DNA from: Gemmatimonas phototrophica
Lineage (GTDB): Bacteria; Latescibacterota; UBA2968; UBA8231
Assembly (NCBI GenBank): GCA_945861755.1
Contig: CAMAVQ010000008.1
Coordinates: forward strand, 1-64,000
Reading direction: 5' to 3'
Length of the DNA: 64,000 nt
Shown here: positions 1-8,915 of the stretch, in pieces
How positions within the stretch are numbered: the first letter of the stretch is position 1
Layout: each line of letters begins with the position of its first letter
The notes under the pieces: generated by a model
Told to the model about the DNA's origin: nothing
Database searches by the model: none
What the model saw: the letters and a program-made list of their open reading frames with translations, nothing else
Program-made: the position numbers and the translations under genes

Positions 1-894
1 CGGAAAAACGATGGCAGCGACTGCACGGCTATCGGCTCCTCGACCAAGTCATCGCCGGTGTAGTATTCGTTGATGGCGAACTGAAAAACGCGGCTTGATC
101 ATGCAGGATACGCTCACCCCACATCCACAACATTTGACAAAAGCTCTCAGGGTCATCAGCGCTTTGCGACCCCAATCCCCGAGGGGCGAGTCCTCGTCCT
201 GAAAGTATTCGGGGTAGAGCACCCGAAAGAGCAGACCGAAATGGAAACGCCGCGCCTCATCGGGGGTTGAGCCCGCCAAACCCGCTGCTACTCGCTCCTG
301 GTCCTTGGCCGGCAACTTGATGCCCGCCAGATCCGCCGCCGCAAAAAGATCGGGCCGGCCCAATTCGTTGTTGAGGGCGTCGATGACTGCATTCCTGCCG
401 CTCTCGTCGAGGGTGTCACCCCCGGCGGTTTTGGCGAGGGCCTGCTGCACCGGCAAAGGCAAGCCCTCCCAGAGCCGACGGCGGGAAACGGGCTGCTCGC
501 CATCTGCCGGCGGGCTCAGGCGCCGGCCCAGTTCTGGCCAGTCCTCGATATACTGGGCCTTGAGCCGTTCGGGTTCCCACCCACCGCTGTTGAACAGAGA
601 GAACAGGGGCATCAGCAGGACCGAAAAGAAGACCACCGGCAGCAATCGGGAAGCGGCCTGCCTTTTGAGAAAGGCTCCCAGCGGCGGCAGGTCGGACGCG
701 GAGCGGGCCAGGAAACCGGCCAGCACCACGAAGAGCGGCATGTGGAACGCGTAGATCAGCTTCTGCTGCGCCAGGGCAGTCTGGTTGCCCTGGTCGTACA
801 CCCTTTCCACGAAATGTCCGTAGAAGACCAGAAACATGCCGCAGGCTTTGGCAGTGTCGAGCCACTCGATGCGAGGTCGGGAGGAGTGCTCCAT
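1..894 (-). pseudogene. Acyltransferase-3-like membrane protein, frame-disrupted and running off the left edge
   Basis: N-term MEHSSRPRIEWLDTAKACGMFLVFYGHFVERVYDQ..FHMPLFVVLAGFLAR is typical of acyltransferase family 3. The ORF stops at 49, but another frame reads FAINEYYTGDDLVEEPIAVQSLPSFF to the window edge, and an intermediate frame reads ESFCQMLWMWGERILHDQA. Confidence 0.6.
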
Positions 895-993
895 CTCAAC
901 TTTCCTTGTTGCGGGGAGAGATCCGGGATAGGGGTTCTCCCAACAAGGTAGGGCAGACGAACCTCGGCTGAAAGAGCCAGGACTGGATGGAGT

Positions 994-1371
994 TCAAACC
1001 TGCTGGCCGAAGCAGAAACACACCCCGTAGGGCTCCCTGGCGAAGCAAACGCGGTATTGTTTCCCCTCGTGTTCGTCTAGCCGGATGGGCGTCGGCTCGA
1101 TGCCTTTGGCCTCCAGTTCCCGCAGCAACGCCTCCACGTCGCCGACGGCGAAGTAGCAGCTGGCCTGCTCCGGGTCCTGGCCGTTTTCCGCCAGGCCGAT
1201 CCGGGCCTCATCCCGCCGCAGCACTGCCTGCTTCTCTTCACGGCTCACCACCGAGAAGCCCAGGACCTGGGTGTAATAGCCGATGGCCGGACCTAGGTGT
1301 TTCACCGGCAGATTGTTCACATCGGTATCGCCGATGGGATAGACCCCGCTGAAGAAAACGCCGCCACTCAT
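994..1371 (-). CDS. VOC (glyoxalase/bleomycin-resistance) family protein
   Basis: 125 aa; LPVKHLGPAIGYYTQVLGFSVVSREEKQAVLRRDEARIGL...CYFAVGDVEALLRELEAKGI pattern. Confidence 0.85.
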   Translation of the reverse strand: MSGGVFFSGVYPIGDTDVNNLPVKHLGPAIGYYTQVLGFSVVSREEKQAVLRRDEARIGLAENGQDPEQASCYFAVGDVEALLRELEAKGIEPTPIRLDEHEGKQYRVCFAREPYGVCFCFGQQV

Positions 1372-1395
1372 CTCGTGCTCCTCGTTTAGGTGCGC

Positions 1396-1830
1396 TTAGA
1401 AAGGCAGTTCAGCCGCCACTTCTTCGACCCCTTCGCCCGCCGCAGGCCGGGATTCCTGCCGGACATAGTCCAGATCTAGTTCGGCCGGGCCACTGGGTGA
1501 ATCTAAGATCTGCAGGTCGCTGACCACCACCTCGGTCATGTAGTGCCGTTGGCCTTTGACGTCCTCCCAGGAACGGGTCTGGAGCTTGCCTTCCACGTAC
1601 ACCTTGCTGCCCCGGCGCAGGTACTGGCCGGCAATTTCGGCCAGCCGGCGCCACAGCACCAGCCGGTGCCATTCGGTGCGCTCCCGCCGCTCGCCGCTCT
1701 TGTCGGTCCAATTGTCGCTGGTGGCCAGACTGACGGTGACCACTTGGGTGCCAGCGGGGGTAAAGCGGGTCTCGGGGTCTGCCCCGAGGTTGCCGAGCAG
1801 AGTGACTTTATTGACGCTGTTGCGCGACAT
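1396..1830 (-). CDS. ssb: Single-stranded DNA-binding protein
   Basis: [41 protein letters not shown]...[38 protein letters not shown]-term acidic-hydrophobic AELPF. Confidence 0.95.
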   Translation of the reverse strand: MSRNSVNKVTLLGNLGADPETRFTPAGTQVVTVSLATSDNWTDKSGERRERTEWHRLVLWRRLAEIAGQYLRRGSKVYVEGKLQTRSWEDVKGQRHYMTEVVVSDLQILDSPSGPAELDLDYVRQESRPAAGEGVEEVAAELPF

Positions 1831-1957
1831 AGCTGTTTTCCTTGCTGCGCTAGGGGGTTTGCCGCGGGTCGGCGCCCGGTTCCAAGATATTAGTTGAGAG
1901 TGGCACCCCCGCTACAGTGATGCGGCGTTGCGGCTGCGTTTTGAGGACGGGCCCCTG

Positions 1958-2161
1958 TTATTCTTTGGGATCGGTGAAGGAACGCCTGAAGCTCTGGTGG
2001 TGCTGACGCTTGCGGCTCTGCGGCGTGGGAATGCCGAAACGGCGACAGAGCCGACCGAAACTGCCCGGGGCAATACCCAAGGCCAGACCGGCGTCGCGGT
2101 TGCTGGTATAGATCCGTGCGGCCCGCTCGATGCGTTCCTTGTCGATCTTGTTCATGGCCAT
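1958..2161 (-). CDS. Small helix-turn-helix DNA-binding protein
   Basis: Start MAMNKIDKERIERAARIYTSNRDAGLALGIAPGSFGRLCRRFGIPTPQSRKR, preceded by GGGAGG; HTH-like spacing. Confidence 0.6.
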   Translation of the reverse strand: MAMNKIDKERIERAARIYTSNRDAGLALGIAPGSFGRLCRRFGIPTPQSRKRQHHQSFRRSFTDPKE

Positions 2162-2172
2162 ATCCTCCCTTT

Positions 2173-2352
2173 TTAGGCCAGGTGCTCGATGAAATGGAGA
2201 CTGGTGATGATCAGTATGCCCGCCAGCAGGGGTGCCCCCAGCAAGTGGGACATCCGGGCCAGACCGTAGAACGCACACACCATCCCCGCCGCGATGCAGT
2301 AGAGCAAGCCGTTGTCAGCCAGTTCCCGCCTCCAGCTCTTGCGCTCTTCCAT
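2173..2352 (-). CDS. 59-aa putative small membrane protein (not in the ORF track)
   Basis: Manual translation: MEERKSWRRELADNGLLYCIAAGMVCAFYGLARMSHLLGAPLLAGILIITSLHFIEHLA*; hydrophobic stretches; 11 bp upstream of the HTH ORF. Confidence 0.6.
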   Translation of the reverse strand: MEERKSWRRELADNGLLYCIAAGMVCAFYGLARMSHLLGAPLLAGILIITSLHFIEHLA

Positions 2353-2389
2353 GGGTGCTCCCTCCGCGATATGAGGTTTCGAGGCATTA

Positions 2390-2427
2390 AGTACGTACTC
2401 TCATTAAGTATACATTAGTATACTAAA
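2390..2427 (-). promoter_or_regulatory. Cluster of palindromic motifs, putative operator/promoter for the 59-aa ORF and HTH ORF
   Basis: Minus strand TTTAGTATACTAATGTATACTTAATGAGAGTACGTACTTAATG: palindromes AGTATACT, GTATAC and AGTACGTACT, plus TTAATG repeated, in an AT-rich gap. Confidence 0.45.
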
Positions 2428-2445
2428 CAGATGTGCAGCTGTCAA

Positions 2446-2485
2446 GCAAAAAAACAGGGCCTCCGGAAAGAATTCCAGAAGCCCT
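2446..2485 (-). terminator. Rho-independent terminator downstream of the GT-C-like gene
   Basis: Minus strand AGGGCTTCTGGAA-TTCT-TTCCGGAGGCCCT followed by GTTTTTTT; stem fully paired allowing G-U pairs. Confidence 0.85.
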
Positions 2486-2508
2486 ATTTGCTATTTATTT
2501 ACAGTATT

Positions 2509-4056
2509 TTACATATGACCCCAGACGAGCTTGTACACCACCAGCCTATCCCCTGCACAAACCGTGTTGTGCTCGATGGTGATCTCGTATACTGGCTGGA
2601 GGAGATTGCCTTCCTGGGCCAGGTGCGGATACCAGTTGGGCAGCATCACCATATAATCTGGCCTTTCGTGCTCCAGGAAGCGCCGCACCCCCTCATCGGC
2701 CAGACCACCCACCGGCAGAAACGCCAGGGCCCGCGGGGTGACCAAGCCGGTGGTGTCCAGCAGCCGGCGCCCCGAGAAGTAAGCGATAGCGCCCACATCG
2801 TGGCTGGCGATCACCGCCCCTGGCGGCGTGTTTGCTGCCAACCATTTGCCCATGGACACATGCATGTCCTCGATGTTGGTCACATTCCACCCATAGGTCT
2901 GGGCGTACCTGGGCAGGGCGATCAGCAACTGCAGGAACACCAGTCCCCAAACCGCTGGCCCGCCCCAGCGCTCCAGCCGGCGCCAGCGGGCAAAATCCCG
3001 CCCTTCGGCCAAGAGCTGCCAGGCCCAGCGCAGCCCCAGCAGGCCGGCCAGGGTGATCAGGGGAATCAGATGGGCCGCATAACGCCCGTGCTGAAAGAGC
3101 GCCCCCTTGAAGGGTGCCAGCATCCCCTTGAGCAGGGGAAAACTGAGCAGCACCAGCAGGATCAGCCAGGAGGCCCGCTTTTGCCGCAGCAGGAACAGGA
3201 ATCCCAGGGGCGCCAGGCCGGCCAACAACAGATTATTCTCGGCGCTGAAGGCCACCAGCTCCTGGGCCTGCAAGAGCGGGTAGTAAAACAGCACCTTCGC
3301 CACCCGCATCCAATCCCCAGCGGCCAGAGCCCCGGTCAAACCGTAGGGCCCGACCTTGGCGTAAAAGGTGTTGGGTAGAGGTTTGCCGAGGGTCAGGAGG
3401 TTAAAGGCGGCAAAAGGCACCAGCAGCGCGGCGTAGAGCCCCAGGTGTTTCCAGGGAAGAGCATGGCCCAGGTGCCAACGGTCGATCAGTACCAGGGGGA
3501 AGAGCAGCAGGCATTCGGGCCGGGCCAGGGCCGCCAGGGCCAGGGCCGCGGTGCCCCACCCGCAGGGGGCTCGTTCTAGGGTCTCCAGATGTCGGCAACA
3601 GCCGTACATGGCCAGCGCCGTGTAGAGCATCACCTCCATGCCCGAGAGGCTGCCCCACACCAGGCGCGGGGTGAGCACCACCACCAGCCCTCCCGCCAGG
3701 GCCCAGCCTCGCTCCAGCCCCAGGCTGCGGCCCAGGCGCAGGACCAGCAGACCGGTGAGCCACAGCAGGCCCACCCCCAGGGCCTTGGCGCTCCACACCA
3801 CCTCCCAGGGCAGCCAGAAAAGCAGCGCCAGCACCAGGGTCCACAGGGGCGCGGTGGAGGCCGAGACCACCTCCCCCGGATTAAAAGAGAACCCCTGCCC
3901 GTGGACCAGGTTGCGGGCAAACTGCAGGTGGATCCAGGAATCGTCGAGCGGAAAACCCCAGCGGCCGGCCAGCAGGTGTTCCTGCCAGAGGAAGAGCCCG
4001 GCCGCTGCCAGCGCGGCGAGGGCCAAGAGCAGACCCTCAGATCTGCGCCAGGGCAT
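2509..4056 (-). CDS. Multi-pass membrane protein, GT-C-type glycosyltransferase-like
   Basis: Many TM segments; FPLDDSWIHLQFARNLVHGQGFSFNPGEVVSASTAPLWTLVLA resembles the N-terminal acidic loop of GT-C/ArnT-like proteins. Confidence 0.7.
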   Translation of the reverse strand: MPWRRSEGLLLALAALAAAGLFLWQEHLLAGRWGFPLDDSWIHLQFARNLVHGQGFSFNPGEVVSASTAPLWTLVLALLFWLPWEVVWSAKALGVGLLWLTGLLVLRLGRSLGLERGWALAGGLVVVLTPRLVWGSLSGMEVMLYTALAMYGCCRHLETLERAPCGWGTAALALAALARPECLLLFPLVLIDRWHLGHALPWKHLGLYAALLVPFAAFNLLTLGKPLPNTFYAKVGPYGLTGALAAGDWMRVAKVLFYYPLLQAQELVAFSAENNLLLAGLAPLGFLFLLRQKRASWLILLVLLSFPLLKGMLAPFKGALFQHGRYAAHLIPLITLAGLLGLRWAWQLLAEGRDFARWRRLERWGGPAVWGLVFLQLLIALPRYAQTYGWNVTNIEDMHVSMGKWLAANTPPGAVIASHDVGAIAYFSGRRLLDTTGLVTPRALAFLPVGGLADEGVRRFLEHERPDYMVMLPNWYPHLAQEGNLLQPVYEITIEHNTVCAGDRLVVYKLVWGHM

Positions 4057-5164
4057 CCAGAAAGCGCTCCACATCGTCGCTGCTGTTGTACAGATGCCCC
4101 GAGACCCGCACCCGCCCGAATTCCCCCCACACTAGGACCTGACTCTTGGCCAGTTGCTGCTGTAGGCCCTTGGCATCCTCGTCCAGAAAGCAGGTGTTGC
4201 CCGATCGGGCCGCGTACCGCGAGGGCGAGATGACCGTGCGCCCAGCCTTCTGCAGCCCAACGTCGAGGTACTCGGACAAGCTCCTATCATGGGCTTCGAT
4301 ACGCTCCATGCCCAGATCGAGCAGGATCTGGAGGGCCCGGTCGAGAAACATCACCACCACCATGGCCGGATTCCCCGGCTCCAGCTTTTCGGGCATGGGT
4401 TTGAGATCTACCTCCGGGTGGCGCTCAGCCCGCTGGATCGGCCACACCGCCAGGTTGTGCCAGCCAAAGGAACTCTCCCCGGTGCGCTCCTCGGCCCGCT
4501 CGCTCAGGTAACAGGGCGCCACGCCGTGGGTAGCCAGCATCCACTTGTAGGAGCTGCTGAGACACAGATCGGCCAGCCCGGCGGACACCTGCACTGCCCC
4601 CGAAGCGTGGGTGGCGTCCACCGCCAACAGGGTGTCCTTGCCTTTCAGGCCGGCGGACAACTGCTCGATATCCAAATTCTGCCCGGTGTAGAAACTCACC
4701 TGGCTCACCGCCAGCACCCGGGTGCGCTCGTCCACCGCTGCCAGCAAGTCCTCCTCGTCCACCTCCCAGTCCTGGTGCGCCACCATGCGCACTTCCACCC
4801 CCATCTCGCGCAGGTTGCGCCAGGCGTAGGCCACTGAGGGGAATTCGAGGTTGGTGGTCACCACGTTGTCCCCTGGCTGCCACTCCAACCCGCGCGCCAG
4901 CCAACTCATACCCTCGGCCGCCGATGGCATGAAGGCCACCCTTTGGGCCGGCACGCCCCACAAGCGCCCCATTTTCTCTCTGCAGGCCTCACCCCGGGCG
5001 TAAATCAGACGCCGGCCCTCGTCTCCCCCGCTCTTGAGCCGGGCGAATTCGGCGTACACCTCTCCATGGGCCTTCAGCCAGGGGGATTCCCCCCCGGTAC
5101 ACAGATGGGTCAAGCCTTCTAGGCCCACAAAGGCCTCGGGGGAAAGCAGGGGATCGATGTTCAT
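4037..5164 (-). CDS. Class V aminotransferase (selenocysteine lyase/cysteine desulfurase-like, PLP)
   Basis: MNIDPLLSPEAFVGLEGLTHLCTGGESPW...VVTTNLEFPSVAYAW...VSQVSFYTGQNLDIEQL...LLAVDATHASGAVQVSAGLADLCLSSSYKWMLATHGV (Schiff-base Lys context SSYKW). Confidence 0.85.
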   Translation of the reverse strand: MNIDPLLSPEAFVGLEGLTHLCTGGESPWLKAHGEVYAEFARLKSGGDEGRRLIYARGEACREKMGRLWGVPAQRVAFMPSAAEGMSWLARGLEWQPGDNVVTTNLEFPSVAYAWRNLREMGVEVRMVAHQDWEVDEEDLLAAVDERTRVLAVSQVSFYTGQNLDIEQLSAGLKGKDTLLAVDATHASGAVQVSAGLADLCLSSSYKWMLATHGVAPCYLSERAEERTGESSFGWHNLAVWPIQRAERHPEVDLKPMPEKLEPGNPAMVVVMFLDRALQILLDLGMERIEAHDRSLSEYLDVGLQKAGRTVISPSRYAARSGNTCFLDEDAKGLQQQLAKSQVLVWGEFGRVRVSGHLYNSSDDVERFLDALAQI

Positions 5165-6780
5165 GCCTGGCCTCCTTGCGGCAGCTGCGCGCGTTCGATG
5201 AGGTGTCTGAAATTCTCTCCGAGAATCTTCTTTTTGCTCGACAGGGGCAGATCCGCCCACACCACCCACCCCAACTGCTGCCGGGGATCGCGCATGGGTG
5301 CATCCGTGCCGAAAAGCACGTGTTCGTCGTCGGTGGCGCTGACCAAGTACTCGACGATCCGGTTGCACACCGGAGTGAGGGTCAGTTCGGCGTACACGTT
5401 GGGGTGTTGCCGGATACAGGCGGCCACCTCCTCGGCAAACTCGTAACTGCCCCCGGAATGGGCAATGACCCAGCTCAGCTGCGGGTAACGCGCTGCCAAC
5501 CGGCCCACCGCCGGCACCCCGCCGGTGTGCGGGGCCAGGTGCAGCAAGGCGTAGAGCTGATGGGCATTCCCAAACTCCCACCAGGGCATAAAACCCTCGT
5601 CCTCGTAGGAGAGGTTCATACGCACATAGGGCTTGAGCCCGATGAAGCCCTGCTCCACATGGCGTTTGTGGATCTCGGCGTCCATCGCGGCCCGGCTCAT
5701 GTGGGTGGGGTCGATCACCGCCAACCCTGTGATCTCCTCGCCGAAACGCTGCATCGCCCGCCAGACGACTTCGTTGCCATCCTCGGCGTCGGTACACACC
5801 GGCCCGTGCCAGCTCATCAGGGCGATGCGATCGATACCGCACCAGTGGTTCACTTCGATCATGCCCTCGGCATCGCCCCGGTACATGATATAGTTGCCGC
5901 CTGCCGCCTGCCCGCCCTCGTGCAAGACATGGGCGTGGGCATCGAAGACAAAGACCGACTGGGGCCGCCCGGCCCGCGCGTCTGCCACACACACATCCTC
6001 GGGCCGGCGCGCCGGAGCTTCCTGGGCCGGCCCCTGTCCTTTGAGCAGCCGGCGCAAATTCTCCCCGGCGATGCGCCGTTTGCTGACCTCGGGCAATTGG
6101 GCGTAATCGACAAAAATGCGTGCTGCCCCCGGCGACTTCTCGGTGCCCCCGGTGCCAAAGAGCAGGCGCTCGTCGCCGAACTGGGCGGCGTACACCTCCA
6201 GCCCTCGGTTGATCTGATACCCCGAGAATTCGAGGTGCAGGTTCTCATGTAATTCCATCAGCCGGTGCACATGGCGCTGGTGCGGCCATATCGCGTCGGT
6301 CAGCAGCACGGGCAGGCGCGGATAACGCCGCAAGAGGTCGTGGAAGACCGCGAAATAGTCCTGCCCACCCACCCAGCCCGGATCGACCAGGGTGAGCACC
6401 TGCGCCTCCTGCAGCGCCGCAAAGGTGGGCCCCATCACCTGCTCGTGCAGGGAATAATTGCCCGGCACCAAACGCACCGCCCGCACCCCGGCCTCTTCCA
6501 TGGCCCGCAGCATCTCTTCGCCAGTATCGTACCAGTCGGGCTGGCCCAGGGGCAGGATGCTCCACACCGGGAAGAGCCGGCCCGGCGCCTTTTCGATCTC
6601 GGCGTGTAAGCGGGCATTGCCGTAGCGCGGGTCGTAGGAATGGGCCAGCATGTGGCTGACCAGGGAGCCGGCGACTTCGGCCAGGTCCAGATCCTCCAGC
6701 CATTGCTCGGTAGACCAGCGGGTGCGTTTGTGCTTCTGGGGGCGTTGGCCGATCTTGGCGTTGCAGTCGAAATAGAGCAT
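5161..6780 (-). CDS. Tandem-duplicated amidohydrolase (two amidohydrolase_2-like domains in one chain)
   Basis: MLYFDCNAKIGQRP...AGENLRRLLKGQG then VFVFDAHAHVLHEGG...VLFGTDAPMRDPRQQLGW...KKILGENFRHLIE; ATGA overlap with the downstream aminotransferase. Confidence 0.85.
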   Translation of the reverse strand: MLYFDCNAKIGQRPQKHKRTRWSTEQWLEDLDLAEVAGSLVSHMLAHSYDPRYGNARLHAEIEKAPGRLFPVWSILPLGQPDWYDTGEEMLRAMEEAGVRAVRLVPGNYSLHEQVMGPTFAALQEAQVLTLVDPGWVGGQDYFAVFHDLLRRYPRLPVLLTDAIWPHQRHVHRLMELHENLHLEFSGYQINRGLEVYAAQFGDERLLFGTGGTEKSPGAARIFVDYAQLPEVSKRRIAGENLRRLLKGQGPAQEAPARRPEDVCVADARAGRPQSVFVFDAHAHVLHEGGQAAGGNYIMYRGDAEGMIEVNHWCGIDRIALMSWHGPVCTDAEDGNEVVWRAMQRFGEEITGLAVIDPTHMSRAAMDAEIHKRHVEQGFIGLKPYVRMNLSYEDEGFMPWWEFGNAHQLYALLHLAPHTGGVPAVGRLAARYPQLSWVIAHSGGSYEFAEEVAACIRQHPNVYAELTLTPVCNRIVEYLVSATDDEHVLFGTDAPMRDPRQQLGWVVWADLPLSSKKKILGENFRHLIERAQLPQGGQA

Positions 6781-6782
6781 GC

Positions 6783-8873
6783 TCAGGCAGGGACCTCCAG
6801 CCCCATGCGCTCCATGATATTGAACAACATGCGGCCGAACTGCGCGTCCGTCCCCAACACCTGGGAAGAGAGCACGCTGCCGGCGGCGAAGATCAACCCC
6901 TGTCCCGGCCGCTCGCAGAGCAACATCTCGCTGGCCATCTCGCCGGTGAACTGCTTGTTGTCCCCATCTAGCACCGTCGAGCCGGGCAGCAGGGCCCGGG
7001 CCAGCATGGTCCATGCCGGGTCAGGGGGCTGGTCCAGGTCGGGCTCTGGTCTGGCGGCCCGGTCTGGGTACCGCGCTAGTTCAGGCCGGCCACAGCGCTC
7101 ACACAGGGTGTGCAGGCTCAGGTCGGTTTCGTACCCGGCGGCCTGGTCGGCAAAGGGTGAGGTAGTTTTCACTTGGCGCGGCTGGCCGAAAGCCCAGTGC
7201 TCCGGGGCCAGCACCTGGTACCCGGCACGCGGTCCTTCGAGGGGCGGCGTGGTCCAGCCATTGCTCAACCCGCCCAGCAGGCCCCACTCTGGGTACCCCG
7301 CCTCGCGCATCGTCGCTCCGGGCTGACCGTCGAGCTGGTGGTGATGGGCCGCGTGGATCATCGGGTCGCAGGTGATGCCGGCGGCGGGCAGGCGGGCGTG
7401 TTTGCGCACCTCCATCACCCGGTTGCGCAAATCCAGGCTCACCCGCCAGTACGCGGTGTTGCCCGAGAGGGAGAGCAGATGTCCCCCGCGCTCGACGAAA
7501 CGCTGCAGGCGCTGGTAGTGGTCTGCGGTCCAGTACTCATTGTGGCCGGCAAAAGCCACCACCGAATAGCGATCGAGCAACGAGGGGTCGGCCTCCAGAT
7601 CCCATTCGCTGTACAGATCGTATTCGAGGTGGTGGTGATCGAGCCAGGCGTAGAAGGGCAGTTCGAACTCCACCGTGGCCCGCTCCCACAACTCGCCAGT
7701 GGCCGGTCGCGCTACCCCATGCAGATGGCCGAGGATGGGATAGAGTGGATGCGGATGGTACGCCCCGTAGTCGTATGCCAAATTGTCGAAGGGCCGGAAA
7801 TTGTAGGCAACGCGGGTACTGGTGGTGCTCAGGCACATCAGCCGCGCCCGGGGTTGGCGGGGCCGCACCACAAAGTACACGTGGCGCACCTGACCGGCCT
7901 CGTCGCGCAGCCGGATGCCGTACTGGCCGCTGCGCGCGTCAACGGGCACCTGCCAACTCAAGGCCTGCGGCCAACGGCAGTCCACCAGGGCATCGGCCAT
8001 CAAACGGATCGCGTGGCCAAAGTCGGGGTCGGCGGCAGGGTCGTAGGTACACCAGTCGCTGTCCTCCATGCGGCGCGGGCCCGGCACCATACGGATGGGA
8101 TAATTGACCGGCTGGCCGTGGCGTCCCGCCACCGAAACATCGCGGCAGGGCAGGCCCCCCAGGCTGTCGAACTTCCAGTGGCCGGCGCAGGGGCCTGTCG
8201 GCTCGGTGTTTTTCTCCAGAAAGCGGGCCAGAATCACCGCTGATGAGAACACCTCTTCATAGAGTGTCGGCCCGCACAGATCCCCGGTGAAGAGGGCGCA
8301 GGTCCGGCCCTCCTCGTCGGTCAAGGCCCCCAGGCGCAGCGGACCGCCGCCGGCCAGGGCTGCGCCTTCCCCCTCAGCCACCAGCCGGCCATCCAGGTAC
8401 AGGCGCAGTCGCCCGTCTTCGCAGCAACCCACCGCATGGTGCCACTCCTTCAGGCTCACCTGTCCGCCGCTGATCTTGACCTCGCCCACCGTCCAGCAGA
8501 GCCCATCCTCCTCCAGCCACAGGCCAAAGCCTCGCTGAGAGATCAAGCCACTTTGGGGTGCCAATACCAGAGTGCGGAACCACACTTCCGCACTAAAAGC
8601 TGCTGGCCGTGCCAGACCGCGCTCCACGTACACATAGCTGCCCCGATGCACCGGCTGCGGTGTGGCCTCGATAGGCGGCAACACCGCAATCACCTCGCCC
8701 TCGGCGACCTTGTCCCCCCGCAGGCGCAGCACCTCGGCCTGCACGCGGCCCTCGCCGCTGAGGCGCAGGTCCACCACCTCGCCTGGCTTGACACTCAGGC
8801 AGCGGCTGTACGCGTGGAACCCAGGCACCCAGGAGGGCTGGTGGGGCGGGAGAAAGGCGAGGTCGTCAGTCAT
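6783..8873 (-). CDS. N,N-dimethylformamidase beta-subunit-like protein with LamG/ConA-like N-terminal part
   Basis: VVAFAGHNEYWTADHYQRLQRFVERGGHLLSLSGNTAYWRVSLD; LEFTGDLCGPTLYEEV-like laminin-G features; characteristic of the DMFase large-subunit family. Confidence 0.8.
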   Translation of the reverse strand: MTDDLAFLPPHQPSWVPGFHAYSRCLSVKPGEVVDLRLSGEGRVQAEVLRLRGDKVAEGEVIAVLPPIEATPQPVHRGSYVYVERGLARPAAFSAEVWFRTLVLAPQSGLISQRGFGLWLEEDGLCWTVGEVKISGGQVSLKEWHHAVGCCEDGRLRLYLDGRLVAEGEGAALAGGGPLRLGALTDEEGRTCALFTGDLCGPTLYEEVFSSAVILARFLEKNTEPTGPCAGHWKFDSLGGLPCRDVSVAGRHGQPVNYPIRMVPGPRRMEDSDWCTYDPAADPDFGHAIRLMADALVDCRWPQALSWQVPVDARSGQYGIRLRDEAGQVRHVYFVVRPRQPRARLMCLSTTSTRVAYNFRPFDNLAYDYGAYHPHPLYPILGHLHGVARPATGELWERATVEFELPFYAWLDHHHLEYDLYSEWDLEADPSLLDRYSVVAFAGHNEYWTADHYQRLQRFVERGGHLLSLSGNTAYWRVSLDLRNRVMEVRKHARLPAAGITCDPMIHAAHHHQLDGQPGATMREAGYPEWGLLGGLSNGWTTPPLEGPRAGYQVLAPEHWAFGQPRQVKTTSPFADQAAGYETDLSLHTLCERCGRPELARYPDRAARPEPDLDQPPDPAWTMLARALLPGSTVLDGDNKQFTGEMASEMLLCERPGQGLIFAAGSVLSSQVLGTDAQFGRMLFNIMERMGLEVPA

Positions 8874-8915
8874 GGACGGGTACCTGGTCTCGGTATTTTT
8901 CTCAGGAGTGACGCT

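Noticed and set aside
5165-5992. Upstream part of the 651-aa minus ORF (MCGRRAGRAAPVG...)
   Set aside because: Shifted frame over the amidohydrolase. The aminotransferase homology begins at MNIDPLL (5164).
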